Part shown: one piece after another, positions 1 to 5,886 of the stretch
Layout: each line of letters opens with the position of its first letter
How positions within the stretch are numbered: position 1 is the stretch's first letter
Source of the DNA: DATKZB01 sp035528235
GTDB lineage: Bacteria; Planctomycetota; Phycisphaerae; FEN-1346
Reading direction: 5' to 3'
NCBI GenBank assembly: GCA_035528235.1
Contig: DATKZB010000108.1
Span: 1 to 6,749, forward strand
Length of the DNA stretch: 6,749 nt
The notes under the pieces: generated by a model
The model's database searches: none
Seen by the model: only the letters and a program-made list of their open reading frames with translations
What the model was told of the DNA's origin: nothing
Program-made: the position numbers and the translations under genes

Positions 1-27
1 TCCAGGGTCAGGAACGTTGGGAGGCAC

Positions 28-46
28 ATCGGCAGTGACTGCCGAT
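28..46. repeat. short perfect palindrome (9-bp arms)
   Basis: Two perfectly complementary 9-base arms (28-36 and 38-46) flank a single central base. The palindrome lies about 120 bases beyond the stop of the leftward gene. No T-run follows it on either strand, so it is not a typical intrinsic terminator. It could be a protein-binding site or a secondary 3'-end hairpin. Its function is unknown. Confidence 0.4.
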
Positions 47-100
47 TGGAACGTAGCCGGGCGCCGCCGTCAAGCGTTGTGGGGCGGCCGCCGCAGACAG

Positions 101-136
101 AAAACGGGGTACCGCGGCCGCGACCGCAGCACCCCG
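101..136 (-). terminator. probable intrinsic terminator of the leftward secreted-protein gene
   Basis: Read on the minus strand, CGGGGT (136-131) pairs with ACCCCG (110-105). The interior is GC-rich and can pair further around a GCGG/CCGC core. The right arm is followed directly by TTTTC (104-100). A GC stem plus a short U-run, starting about 30 bases after the TAA stop at 166-168, fits rho-independent termination. The U-run is short and the loop is large unless the interior pairs, so this is a likely rather than certain call. Confidence 0.5.
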
Positions 137-165
137 CTAGGAAATCGTGATGTCGCCGACCCGTC

Positions 166-699
166 TTACTTGGCGGTCGTCGCGGCCGGCTGGGCCGTGG
201 CGGCGGCGGGCGTGGCGGGCTCGACGGGTTCGATGCTATCGAGCCAGAAGACGAACTCCGACGGCTTGTACGTCAGGCGTACCGCCACGCCGCGACGGAG
301 CTCCTTTAACTTCTTCAGGAGTTCCGGATCGGGCTGGTAGGCGGTCTTCTTGCCGTCGTCGGCATCGGCGTTCTTGTCGGGCAGCAGGAACTTCCACGAC
401 AGGCTCCCGCGCGACGCCAGCACGGCTTGGCAGGCCTTGCCGCGATGGGACACTTTCCGGGTGCCGCCGTAGGTGAACGTGGTGTCTTCCTCGGTGACGC
501 CGGGGGTGACCGTGGCACTCGAGAAGGTCGCCTTGCCGGCGGAACTCTCGTACGTGAGGTTGACCGAGTCGCCCGCCTTGAGTTGGCCGGCCAACGACTT
601 CACCGCCTCGGAGACCTCAATGGTGCGGCTCTCTTTCATCTTGTTCGGGACAAGGAGGGTAAGAGGCTTCTTGCCCGGGCCGTCCGGCACGACGGTCAT
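166..699 (-). CDS. small secreted protein of unknown function, mature part; open frame continues upstream to an in-frame TGA
   Basis: I do not recognise this protein family. The open frame from the ATG at 699 gives 177 residues ending in TAA. That ATG has no Shine-Dalgarno sequence and lies inside a longer frame, so it is probably not the original start. The same frame runs upstream through about 34 more codons to a TGA at 804-802. Beyond that it continues in frame to an ATG at 912 that has a good ribosome site and encodes a signal peptide. The natural gene is therefore probably 912-166, 248 codons before the stop, broken or recoded at codon 37. The mature part shows two related segments. Each has a hydrophobic strand ending in LLVPNK or FLLPDK, then a Leu-rich amphipathic stretch, then a (K/R)xGxxVxLTY-type strand and a short closing strand. 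This suggests a tandem pair of small beta-rich domains. The C-terminus is a low-complexity Ala/Thr/Pro tail, consistent with an envelope or extracytoplasmic protein. It is transcribed away from the reductase cluster and need not be functionally linked. Confidence 0.6.
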   Translation of the reverse strand: MTVVPDGPGKKPLTLLVPNKMKESRTIEVSEAVKSLAGQLKAGDSVNLTYESSAGKATFSSATVTPGVTEEDTTFTYGGTRKVSHRGKACQAVLASRGSLSWKFLLPDKNADADDGKKTAYQPDPELLKKLKELRRGVAVRLTYKPSEFVFWLDSIEPVEPATPAAATAQPAATTAK

Positions 700-801
700 G
701 GTCAGGCACGGCCCGGTCCTGGTCGCTATGGCACCCCACTGGACGAACTTCGCAGACCCCTTGATGATTTTCGGCCCCGCCGCGGAGCCGCCGTATCCGC
801 C

Positions 802-912
802 TCAGCCAGCCTCGGCTGCGGGGATACAGACGAGGACGTAACAGATGGCGATCATGGCACCCAGAATCGGTGCCACTCGCCAAGCTGCCTTACTGCGAGT
901 TCGCTCCCTCAT
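802..912 (-). pseudogene. signal-peptide-coding 5' part of the secreted-protein gene, cut off by an in-frame TGA
   Basis: From the ATG at 912 the frame encodes 36 residues and then TGA (804-802). The peptide has a classic Sec signal layout. The N-region is basic (MRERTRSK, Arg12). The hydrophobic core covers about residues 13-31. It ends in a likely signal peptidase I site, A-E-A before Gly36. The sequence GGGAG (minus strand, ending near 921) sits about eight bases before the ATG. The frame is exactly that of the 166-699 open frame, so the two parts are one gene interrupted by one stop codon. Possible causes are a nonsense mutation, a sequencing or assembly error, or recoding. Several neighbouring genes end in TGA, so a genome-wide reassignment of TGA is unlikely. 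Confidence 0.6.
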
Positions 913-970
913 TGGAATCGCTCCCGCCCCCACATGAGGAGGCTGCTATACCACTGACCGTGGCTAGACC

Positions 971-1000
971 CTGACTTGGTACAAGCTGCACCACTATATT
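971..1000 (+). promoter_or_regulatory. candidate sigma70-type promoter for the reductase cluster
   Basis: CTGACT (971-976) and TATATT (995-1000) are separated by 18 bases. The -10 element matches five of six consensus bases and the -35 element four of six. This is the most AT-rich patch in an otherwise very GC-rich region. Transcription from it would begin near 1007 and give a leader of about 220 bases before the first ATG. This is a motif match only. Other sigma factors, or a closer start site, are possible. Confidence 0.3.
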
Positions 1001-1215
1001 CTACGATTGGCGGGGCGGGACTCCAGGAAAAAACTGGAAAAATCCCGTCCGGCCCAGTTTGGGGGCGGGATCGGGTCTGGCGGGTCCACTCTTGCGTCCG
1101 GCGGGATTCGTTGTCATGATGGGGTGCCGTCCACCCCAGGAGTGGCCCGTGCGGGGCGGGGGTATGGTCTGCGGCGGGCCTGGGGAGGCGGTATCGTCGC
1201 GCCGAGACCCTGGCC

Positions 1216-1221
1216 AGGAGG
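1216..1221 (+). promoter_or_regulatory. strong ribosome binding site deciding the DCCP start
   Basis: AGGAGG lies seven bases before the ATG at 1229, which is close to ideal. It rules in 1229 over the upstream in-frame ATG at 1007 and over the internal Met40 codon at 1346, neither of which has such a site. The first bases of the site form the right end of the palindrome CCTGGCCAGG (1209-1218), so a local hairpin or bound protein could mask it. Confidence 0.75.
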
Positions 1222-1228
1222 CAGACCT

Positions 1229-2458
1229 ATGGGCACCCGATGCGGTGCGAAGGCCCGGAAGTCGTCGTGTGGCCCCGCGCCATCGCCGTGCGGCAGCCGG
1301 GCCGCCGCCAAGGACGACGGCTGTCCGCTCACGCGGTTCAGCCACATGATCCAGAACTGTTACGAGTACGCCACCGCCGCCAAGGCCGAGGGCCGACCCA
1401 TCGTCGGCATCCTGTGCGAGTACACGCCGCGCGAGGTCATCATGGCCGCCGGCGGCGTGCCGGTCTGCCTGTGCGGCGGATCGGCCGAGATGATTGCGCC
1501 GGCCGAACGCGACCTGCCGGCCAACCTCTGCCCGCTCATCAAGTCCACCTACGGCTTTCACGTGGAACAGGCCAACCCGTTCCTCGAGATGGCCGACCTC
1601 ATCGTGGCCGAGACCACCTGCGACGGTAAGAAGAAGATGTACGAGCTGATGGCCGAGACGCGCCCCATGTACGTGCTCGAACTGCCCCAAAAACCCGACG
1701 AACCCCAGGCCTTCGACCACTGGCTGGGCGAACTCCAGCGCCTCAAGGCCGAACTCGAGCGCCGCTTCCACGTCCGCATCACCGACGCGAAACTGCGCGA
1801 GGGCATCGCCGCCATGAACCGCGAGCGGCACCTCCGCCGCACACTGGCCGAACTGATGAAGGCCGACGCCCCCGTCCTGACCGGCAGCGAACTCCTCGAG
1901 TTCAAGAGCAGCATCTCGTGCATGCCCGACGACCTGGCGGCCTACGAGGCGGCCCTGCGGATGCTCGCCGGCCGCACGCCTCCCGCCGGGGCCGCGGAGC
2001 GCGTCCGCGTCCTCATGACCGGCGTGCCCATGGCCCACGGTGCCGAGCGGGTCATGGACATCATCGGGAAGGCCGGCGGCCTGGTCGTCGTCATGGAGAA
2101 CTGCACGGGCCTCAAGCCCATCCTCGAAGACGTCGACGAGAAGGCCGCGGATCCCCTGCGGGCCATCGCCGAAAAGTACTTCCACCTGCCGTGCTCGGTC
2201 ATGACGCCCAACCAGCGCCGCATGGACACCCTGAAGACGCTCGCCAAGGAGTATCGGGCCGACTGCGTCATTGAACTGGTCTGGCAGGCCTGCCTGACGT
2301 ACGACGTGGAGTCGCACCGGGTCAAACGCCTGGCCGAGAAGGAGTTTGAGATGCCCTACCTGCGCATTGAGACCGACTACTCGCCGTCCGATTCGGCGCG
2401 CATCGCGGTACGCGTCGAGGCACTGTTCGAGACCGTCCGTGCCGCGGCGCCTGGCTGA
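1229..2458 (+). CDS. double-cubane-cluster protein (DCCP/YjiM type), 2-hydroxyacyl-CoA dehydratase superfamily
   Basis: The gene encodes a 409-residue cytoplasmic Fe-S reductase of the 2-hydroxyacyl-CoA dehydratase D-component superfamily. Characteristic motifs are EYTPREVIMAAGGVPV (about 64-79), LPANLCPLIKS (96-106), ETTCDGKKKMYE (128-139), ENCTG (290-294) and IETDYSPSD near the C-terminus. From memory these match E. coli YjiM and the DCCP family closely. In DCCP, six cysteines hold an [8Fe-9S] double-cubane cluster that is reduced ATP-dependently by a dedicated activase and can reduce small molecules such as acetylene. Six well-placed cysteines are present: C63, C101, C131, C292, C322 and C355. 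These are my inferred ligands. The start at 1229 is set by an AGGAGG seven bases upstream. It adds an unusual N-terminal stretch of about 40 residues with four extra cysteines (C5, C14, C21, C32). The gene is first in the cluster, and the probable activase is its last gene. The physiological substrate is unknown. A plain acyl-CoA dehydratase role is less likely given the six-Cys pattern. Confidence 0.88.
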   Translation: MGTRCGAKARKSSCGPAPSPCGSRAAAKDDGCPLTRFSHMIQNCYEYATAAKAEGRPIVGILCEYTPREVIMAAGGVPVCLCGGSAEMIAPAERDLPANLCPLIKSTYGFHVEQANPFLEMADLIVAETTCDGKKKMYELMAETRPMYVLELPQKPDEPQAFDHWLGELQRLKAELERRFHVRITDAKLREGIAAMNRERHLRRTLAELMKADAPVLTGSELLEFKSSISCMPDDLAAYEAALRMLAGRTPPAGAAERVRVLMTGVPMAHGAERVMDIIGKAGGLVVVMENCTGLKPILEDVDEKAADPLRAIAEKYFHLPCSVMTPNQRRMDTLKTLAKEYRADCVIELVWQACLTYDVESHRVKRLAEKEFEMPYLRIETDYSPSDSARIAVRVEALFETVRAAAPG

Positions 2459-2479
2459 GTAGGCTGCGTGCCTCCCGGG

Positions 2480-2530
2480 CAACCGCGACCCCAGGGCCGG
2501 AGCGGTTGTCCGGCCACTGGTGGCCAGTGG
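2480..2530. repeat. two tandem hairpins between the DCCP and methyltransferase genes
   Basis: The first hairpin has 7-bp arms CAACCGC (2480-2486) and GCGGTTG (2502-2508) around a 15-base loop. The second has 7-bp arms CCACTGG (2514-2520) and CCAGTGG (2524-2530) around TGG. It can re-pair as GGCCAC/GTGGCC (2512-2517 and 2520-2525), so two mutually exclusive folds exist. No U-run follows, so a full terminator is unlikely. A role in mRNA stability or partial attenuation between the genes is possible. Confidence 0.4.
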
Positions 2531-2561
2531 ACATTACGGGTGCCCGAGCGGAGGTCTTGCC

Positions 2562-3374
2562 ATGAAACGCAAGAGCGGTATCGGCTTAAAGGAGGTGCAA
2601 GCCGTCTATGGCGGTCCCGAGGGCGACCTCTGGGAACTCGTCATGGGCGAGCAGATTCACATCGGCGGGTTCAAGTCGTCCATGGACCTGGCCGAGAAGG
2701 CTGGCATCAGCGCCGGCATGACGGGCGTCGACCTGTGCTGCTGCAACGGCGCCGGCATGCGGTTTCTGGTGCGGTTCCGCGGCGTCGCCGGGATGACCGG
2801 CGTGGACGCCACACCCACCGTCGTCGAGAGGGGCCGCGAGCGCTGTAAGGCGGAGGGGCTCGACGGCAAGATTCAGTTCGTCCTGGCCGACGTCTGCCAG
2901 AGCGGTCTGCCCGACGCCGGCGCCGACTTCGTCTGGGGCGAGGACGCCTGGTGTTACGTCGTCGATAAGACCACGCTCATCGCCGAGGCGGCCCGCCTCG
3001 TCAAACCCGGCGGCACCATCGCCTTCACCGACTGGGTCGAGGGCCCCGCCGGCCTGACCGACGCGGAAGCCGACCGGTTCCTCGCGTTCATGAAGTTCCC
3101 CGGCGTCCAGGACCTGGGGGGCTACGCCGACCTCCTGAAGGCCAACGGCTGCGAGGTCAAACTGGCGGCCGACACCGGCCGGTTCGCCCCGTACGTCGAC
3201 CTGTACCTGGGCATGCTCGATCAGCAATTGACCTACGACGCCCTGCGGATCATCGGTTTCGACATGAACCTGATGGGTGCCATGGCCGCCGAGATGCAGT
3301 TCATGCAGGGCCTGGCCCACGCGGGCAAGATCGCCCAGGGGCTCTTCGTGGCCCGCAAGGCTGGAGCATTCTAA
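2562..3374 (+). CDS. class I SAM-dependent methyltransferase with a Cys-Cys-Cys motif I
   Basis: The gene encodes 270 residues. The ATG at 2562 follows GGAGG (2550-2554) with a seven-base gap and is preferred over the in-frame ATG at 2520, which lacks a good site. The fold is a class I Rossmann methyltransferase. Motif I is VDLCCCNGAG (about 56-65), followed by an acidic residue in GVDATP (D82) expected to hold the SAM ribose. A DFVWGEDAW strand follows (122-130) and then LVKPGGTIAFTDW (about 146-158). The sequence around GEQIHIGG (29-36), together with this arrangement, resembles the small-molecule N-methyltransferases of the sarcosine/dimethylglycine type, but the acceptor cannot be read from the sequence. 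Three consecutive cysteines (59-61) replace the usual G-C-G of motif I, which is unusual. Further cysteines, including C131 after GEDAW, add to the Cys content. Its position between two Fe-S reductase units suggests it methylates a substrate or product of that system; this is inference from context. Confidence 0.85.
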   Translation: MKRKSGIGLKEVQAVYGGPEGDLWELVMGEQIHIGGFKSSMDLAEKAGISAGMTGVDLCCCNGAGMRFLVRFRGVAGMTGVDATPTVVERGRERCKAEGLDGKIQFVLADVCQSGLPDAGADFVWGEDAWCYVVDKTTLIAEAARLVKPGGTIAFTDWVEGPAGLTDAEADRFLAFMKFPGVQDLGGYADLLKANGCEVKLAADTGRFAPYVDLYLGMLDQQLTYDALRIIGFDMNLMGAMAAEMQFMQGLAHAGKIAQGLFVARKAGAF

Positions 3375-3399
3375 GATTGCGTACTTACACCACCGCTTG

Positions 3400-3477
3400 G
3401 GCGCGGTGGGTCCCCCTACCCACCGCGCCTACTCGCAGTCGGACTGCGAGCGCGGCGGGTACGGGGACCCGCCGCGC
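3400..3477. repeat. REPIN-like element: two inverted palindromic repeats around a third hairpin
   Basis: Three perfect hairpins lie side by side after the methyltransferase stop. H1 has 12-bp arms (3400-3411 and 3418-3429) with a 6-base loop. H2 has 9-bp arms (3432-3440 and 3442-3450) around one base. H3 has 11-bp arms (3450-3460 and 3467-3477) with a 6-base loop. H1 (3401-3428) and the reverse complement of H3 (3450-3477) match at 25 of 28 positions. Two of the three differences form a compensated base pair in the stem (T-A against C-G). The loops carry CCCC and GGGG and could kiss. This is the layout of a REP doublet (REPIN/BIME). No U-run follows, so it is not a standard intrinsic terminator. 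It may stabilise the upstream mRNA or reduce read-through into the downstream genes. Confidence 0.65.
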
Positions 3478-3499
3478 AAACACGCAAAGTTAAACCGCT

Positions 3500-4507
3500 A
3501 TGAGTAAGCACAGACCGGACCGGCGGCCCATGAAGACCATCATCTACAGTTCGCCATTTGTTCCCGCGGAATGGATTTCCGCTCACGGCGCCCGGCCGAG
3601 GCGGATCCGTCCCGACCCCGCGGCCGCGGCACCGTCGGGCGCCCCCGTCATGGGCATGTGCCCGTACGCCCGGGCCTTCGCCGCCGAGGCCGCCTCCGCG
3701 TCGGACGCCGATGCCGCCGTCTTCACCACCACCTGCGACCAGATGCGCCGCGCCGCCGAGTGGGTCGCCCTGGACGGCACCCGGCCCGTCTTCCTGATGA
3801 ACGTGCCCGCCACCTGGCAGTCGCCGTCGTCGGTGCGGCAGTACCGCGACGAACTCGAGCGGCTCGGCCGCTTCCTGGTCGGCCTGGGCGGCAAGCGTCC
3901 GTCGCCCCGGCGCCTGGCCGAGGTCATGGAGGCGTACGACACCCGCCGGGCCGCGCTGCGCGGGGCGCTGGGCACGCTGAGCGCCCGGGGGGCGAGCGAG
4001 GCCGTCGCCCGGTTCGACCGGGGCGAGGAAGTTGCCGCCCCGGCCCCCGCCGCGACCGCGCCGCGCGGCGTCCCGGTGGCGCTCGTCGGCGGGCCGCTGA
4101 TGCGGGGCGACGAACGCGTCTTCGACGCCATCGAGAGGGCAGGGGGCCTCGTCGTCCTCGACGGCACCGAGAGCGGCGCCCGCACGCTGCCCGCGCCCTT
4201 CGACCGGCGACGCCTCGGCGACGAGCCCTTCCTGGCACTCGTCGACGCCTACTTCGGGGCCGTCCCCGACGCTTTCCGCCGGCCCGACACGGCGCTCGAG
4301 CAGTGGCTGACCCGTGAGGTGGCCGCCAGCGGCGCGCGCGGCATCATGGTGTGGCGATACGTGTGGTGCGACATGTGGGCGGCCTGGGCCACACGGCTGC
4401 GCGAGGCCGCCGGCCTCAGCGTCCTCGACCTCGACGTCTCCGGCGACGACGCCGGCCTCGAGCGCACCGTCCATCGGATCGAGGCCTTTCTGGAAGTGCT
4501 CGGATGA
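3500..4507 (+). CDS. 2-hydroxyacyl-CoA dehydratase family protein, short three-cysteine subunit (HgdB/BcrC-like)
   Basis: The gene encodes 335 residues of the 2-hydroxyacyl-CoA dehydratase D-component superfamily. Recognisable parts are the opening YSSPFVPAEWISAHG (about 16-30), GMCPYAR (52-58), TTTCDQMRR (76-84) and RPVFLMNVPATWQS (about 94-107). A second half begins near VPVALVGGPLMRGDERVFDAIERAGG. The last motif is WRYVWCDMW (285-293). The protein has exactly three cysteines, C54, C79 and C290. In the family each subunit holds one [4Fe-4S] cluster through three cysteines, so these are the inferred ligands. It is slightly shorter than typical HgdB/BcrC subunits (about 370-385 residues). A start at 3530 (Met11) is equally possible and may be better, because the family usually begins near that point; neither ATG has a good Shine-Dalgarno sequence. 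Its stop overlaps the next gene's ATG (ATGA at 4504-4507), which suggests coupled synthesis and a heterodimer with the next product. Confidence 0.82.
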   Translation: MSKHRPDRRPMKTIIYSSPFVPAEWISAHGARPRRIRPDPAAAAPSGAPVMGMCPYARAFAAEAASASDADAAVFTTTCDQMRRAAEWVALDGTRPVFLMNVPATWQSPSSVRQYRDELERLGRFLVGLGGKRPSPRRLAEVMEAYDTRRAALRGALGTLSARGASEAVARFDRGEEVAAPAPAATAPRGVPVALVGGPLMRGDERVFDAIERAGGLVVLDGTESGARTLPAPFDRRRLGDEPFLALVDAYFGAVPDAFRRPDTALEQWLTREVAASGARGIMVWRYVWCDMWAAWATRLREAAGLSVLDLDVSGDDAGLERTVHRIEAFLEVLG

Positions 4508-5886
4508 GCGGACCCGCCAAACGGCTGACGATGGAAGAACTCGACCGGCTCTGCCGCCGACGCCAGGCCGAGGGCCTGCCCATGCCCGCGTACGCCGGGC
4601 CCCTCGCGCGGCACGTCGACGACGGCGACCGGCGGCTGCTGCACCTGGAGTACGACGACTCGGCGGCCGCCCTGCGGCTCTGGAACTTTCTGCTGACCGA
4701 GGAAGAGCGCCTGCACGCGGCCCGCGCCGCCGGTAAGAAAATCGTCGGCACCATGAAAGACCTGGGCACCGTGCCCGTCATGGCGTACGCGCTCCAGAAC
4801 CTCGTGGCCTTCTATCCCGACGGGGCCTGGTGGACGCCCTGCGTCATGGAACTCGGCGAGGGCCTCTTCGGCCTGGCCCAGTCGCTCGGCCTGGGCGACG
4901 CCTTCTGCCCGGTCCGCGCCATGGCCGGGGCGTTCGTCAACCGGGCCCACTTCCCCATACCGGACCTCCTGACGTGCAGCGTGGGCGCCACGTGCGACGA
5001 CTTCTCGGCGGTGGCCCAGCGGCTGGAATCGATCGGCTTCCCCATCCTCTGGTGGGAGATGCCGAGCCGCCGCCGTCCCGACCCCGGCGAGGCCGCCGTC
5101 ACGCTGCCCGGCGGCTTTGCGGCGCCCGAGGTGCAGGTGGCGACGGTGCGGTCGGAACTCGAACGCATCCGCGCGGCCCTATCGGACCTGGCGGGGCTGC
5201 CGCTGGGCGATGCGGAACTCGCCGCCGGCATCCGCGAGGCCAACCGCGTCCGGGCCCTCCTGGCCGACCTGCGGCAGGCGGCCTACACGGCCGACCCGTG
5301 CCCGATGCCGGCCCTGGAGATGCTCATCGCCGAGATGCTCGCCATCCATTTCTGCTCCGACCGGGCCGAGGCGGTGGCCGTCCTCGAGGAACTGCTGGCC
5401 GAGGTCCGCCGCCGCACGGGCCGCCGAGAGGGCGTGCTGCCCCCGGGGGCCGCGCGGCTCTTCTGGGTCAACCCGGTGGCCGACCTGCGCGTCATGAACC
5501 TGGTGGAGGACTGCGGCGCGCGGCTGGGCGGCACCGAGTACCTTTTCTGCCACGCCCTCGACCCGATTCCCGAGGACCTGGCCCCCATGGAAGCCCTGGC
5601 CCGGACGGCCCTGGCCGACCCCATGGTGGGCCCCTCGGCCGACCGGGCCGCGCGCATCGTCCGCGACGCCCGGGCCTTCGGCGCCGAGGCCGTCGTGGTC
5701 TCGCGCATCCCGGGCGCCAGCCACTGCGCCCTGGAAGGGGCCGTCATCGGACGCATCGTCCGTCGCGAACTCGGCCTGCCGCTCGTAGAACTGGAAGTGC
5801 CTCCCGTCGCCGACCCCCTGTGGCCGACGCTCAGGACGCGGCTGGAGGCCCTCGTCGAAACCGTCCTGGAACGGAGAACACGATGA
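4504..5886 (+). CDS. 2-hydroxyacyl-CoA dehydratase family protein, long subunit (HgdA/BcrB-like)
   Basis: The gene encodes 460 residues, starting at the ATG that overlaps the preceding stop. The N-terminal 80 residues are helical and charged. The superfamily core follows: GKKIVGTMKDLGTVPV, then WWTPCVMELGEG, then DAFCPVRAM (133-141), and PDLLTCSVGATCDDF (about 153-167). The second half has a Rossmann-like stretch beginning LFWVNPVADLRVMNLVEDCG and ends with IPGASHCALEG (about 402-412). C135, C164 and C408 occupy the places of the three cluster-binding cysteines of the family and are my inferred ligands. Additional cysteines (C158, C337, C349) lie close to these segments and could substitute. 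The length fits HgdA/BcrB-type subunits. The ATGA overlaps on both sides indicate one translational unit with the short subunit and the activase. The substrate is unknown: no CoA-transferase or typical fermentation gene is nearby. The protein could act on a CoA thioester or on an entirely different acceptor. Confidence 0.82.
   Translation: MSGPAKRLTMEELDRLCRRRQAEGLPMPAYAGPLARHVDDGDRRLLHLEYDDSAAALRLWNFLLTEEERLHAARAAGKKIVGTMKDLGTVPVMAYALQNLVAFYPDGAWWTPCVMELGEGLFGLAQSLGLGDAFCPVRAMAGAFVNRAHFPIPDLLTCSVGATCDDFSAVAQRLESIGFPILWWEMPSRRRPDPGEAAVTLPGGFAAPEVQVATVRSELERIRAALSDLAGLPLGDAELAAGIREANRVRALLADLRQAAYTADPCPMPALEMLIAEMLAIHFCSDRAEAVAVLEELLAEVRRRTGRREGVLPPGAARLFWVNPVADLRVMNLVEDCGARLGGTEYLFCHALDPIPEDLAPMEALARTALADPMVGPSADRAARIVRDARAFGAEAVVVSRIPGASHCALEGAVIGRIVRRELGLPLVELEVPPVADPLWPTLRTRLEALVETVLERRTR

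Larger units (their letters stand above)
913..1228. other. divergent intergenic region and long leader of the reductase cluster
   Basis: This 316-base gap separates the leftward secreted-protein gene from the rightward cluster. The plus frame of the first cluster gene is open back to 1007. The encoded extension looks non-coding, and the strong ribosome site at 1216 marks the true start further down. The region contains a candidate promoter (971-1000) and a 9-base direct repeat GGGGCGGGA at 1012-1020 and 1062-1070. An A-rich imperfect hairpin spans about 1016-1047, with arms CGGGA/TCCCG and CCAG/CTGG. A 7-bp hairpin lies at 1120-1138. A 10-base palindrome at 1209-1218 overlaps the ribosome site. 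I see no known riboswitch class, tRNA or small ORF with its own ribosome site. Confidence 0.5.

Noticed and set aside
1007..1228. N-terminal extension of the first reductase gene from the in-frame ATG at 1007
   Set aside because: The encoded residues are low-quality Gly/Arg/Pro sequence without family similarity, while AGGAGG seven bases before 1229 marks a clear start.
1001..2482. Large minus-strand open frame of 493 residues opposite the DCCP gene
   Set aside because: It is an antisense shadow common in GC-rich genes. It has no recognisable motif, and the plus strand has a complete conserved protein and ribosome site.
2511..2530. GCCACTGG resembling the B12-box core of a cobalamin riboswitch ahead of a methyltransferase gene
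   Set aside because: The gap is only about 103 bases and the other conserved blocks of the cobalamin riboswitch are missing. The match is explained by the local palindrome CCACTGG/CCAGTGG.
3416..4474. Minus-strand open frame of 352 residues opposite the short dehydratase subunit
   Set aside because: It is an antisense shadow of the conserved plus-strand gene, with biased repetitive composition and no motif. It also runs through the hairpin element.
4830..5882. Upstream part of the long open frame that includes the activase
   Set aside because: It is an Arg/Pro/Gly-rich shadow of the long dehydratase subunit in another frame. The activase begins at the ATGA overlap at 5883, where family similarity starts.
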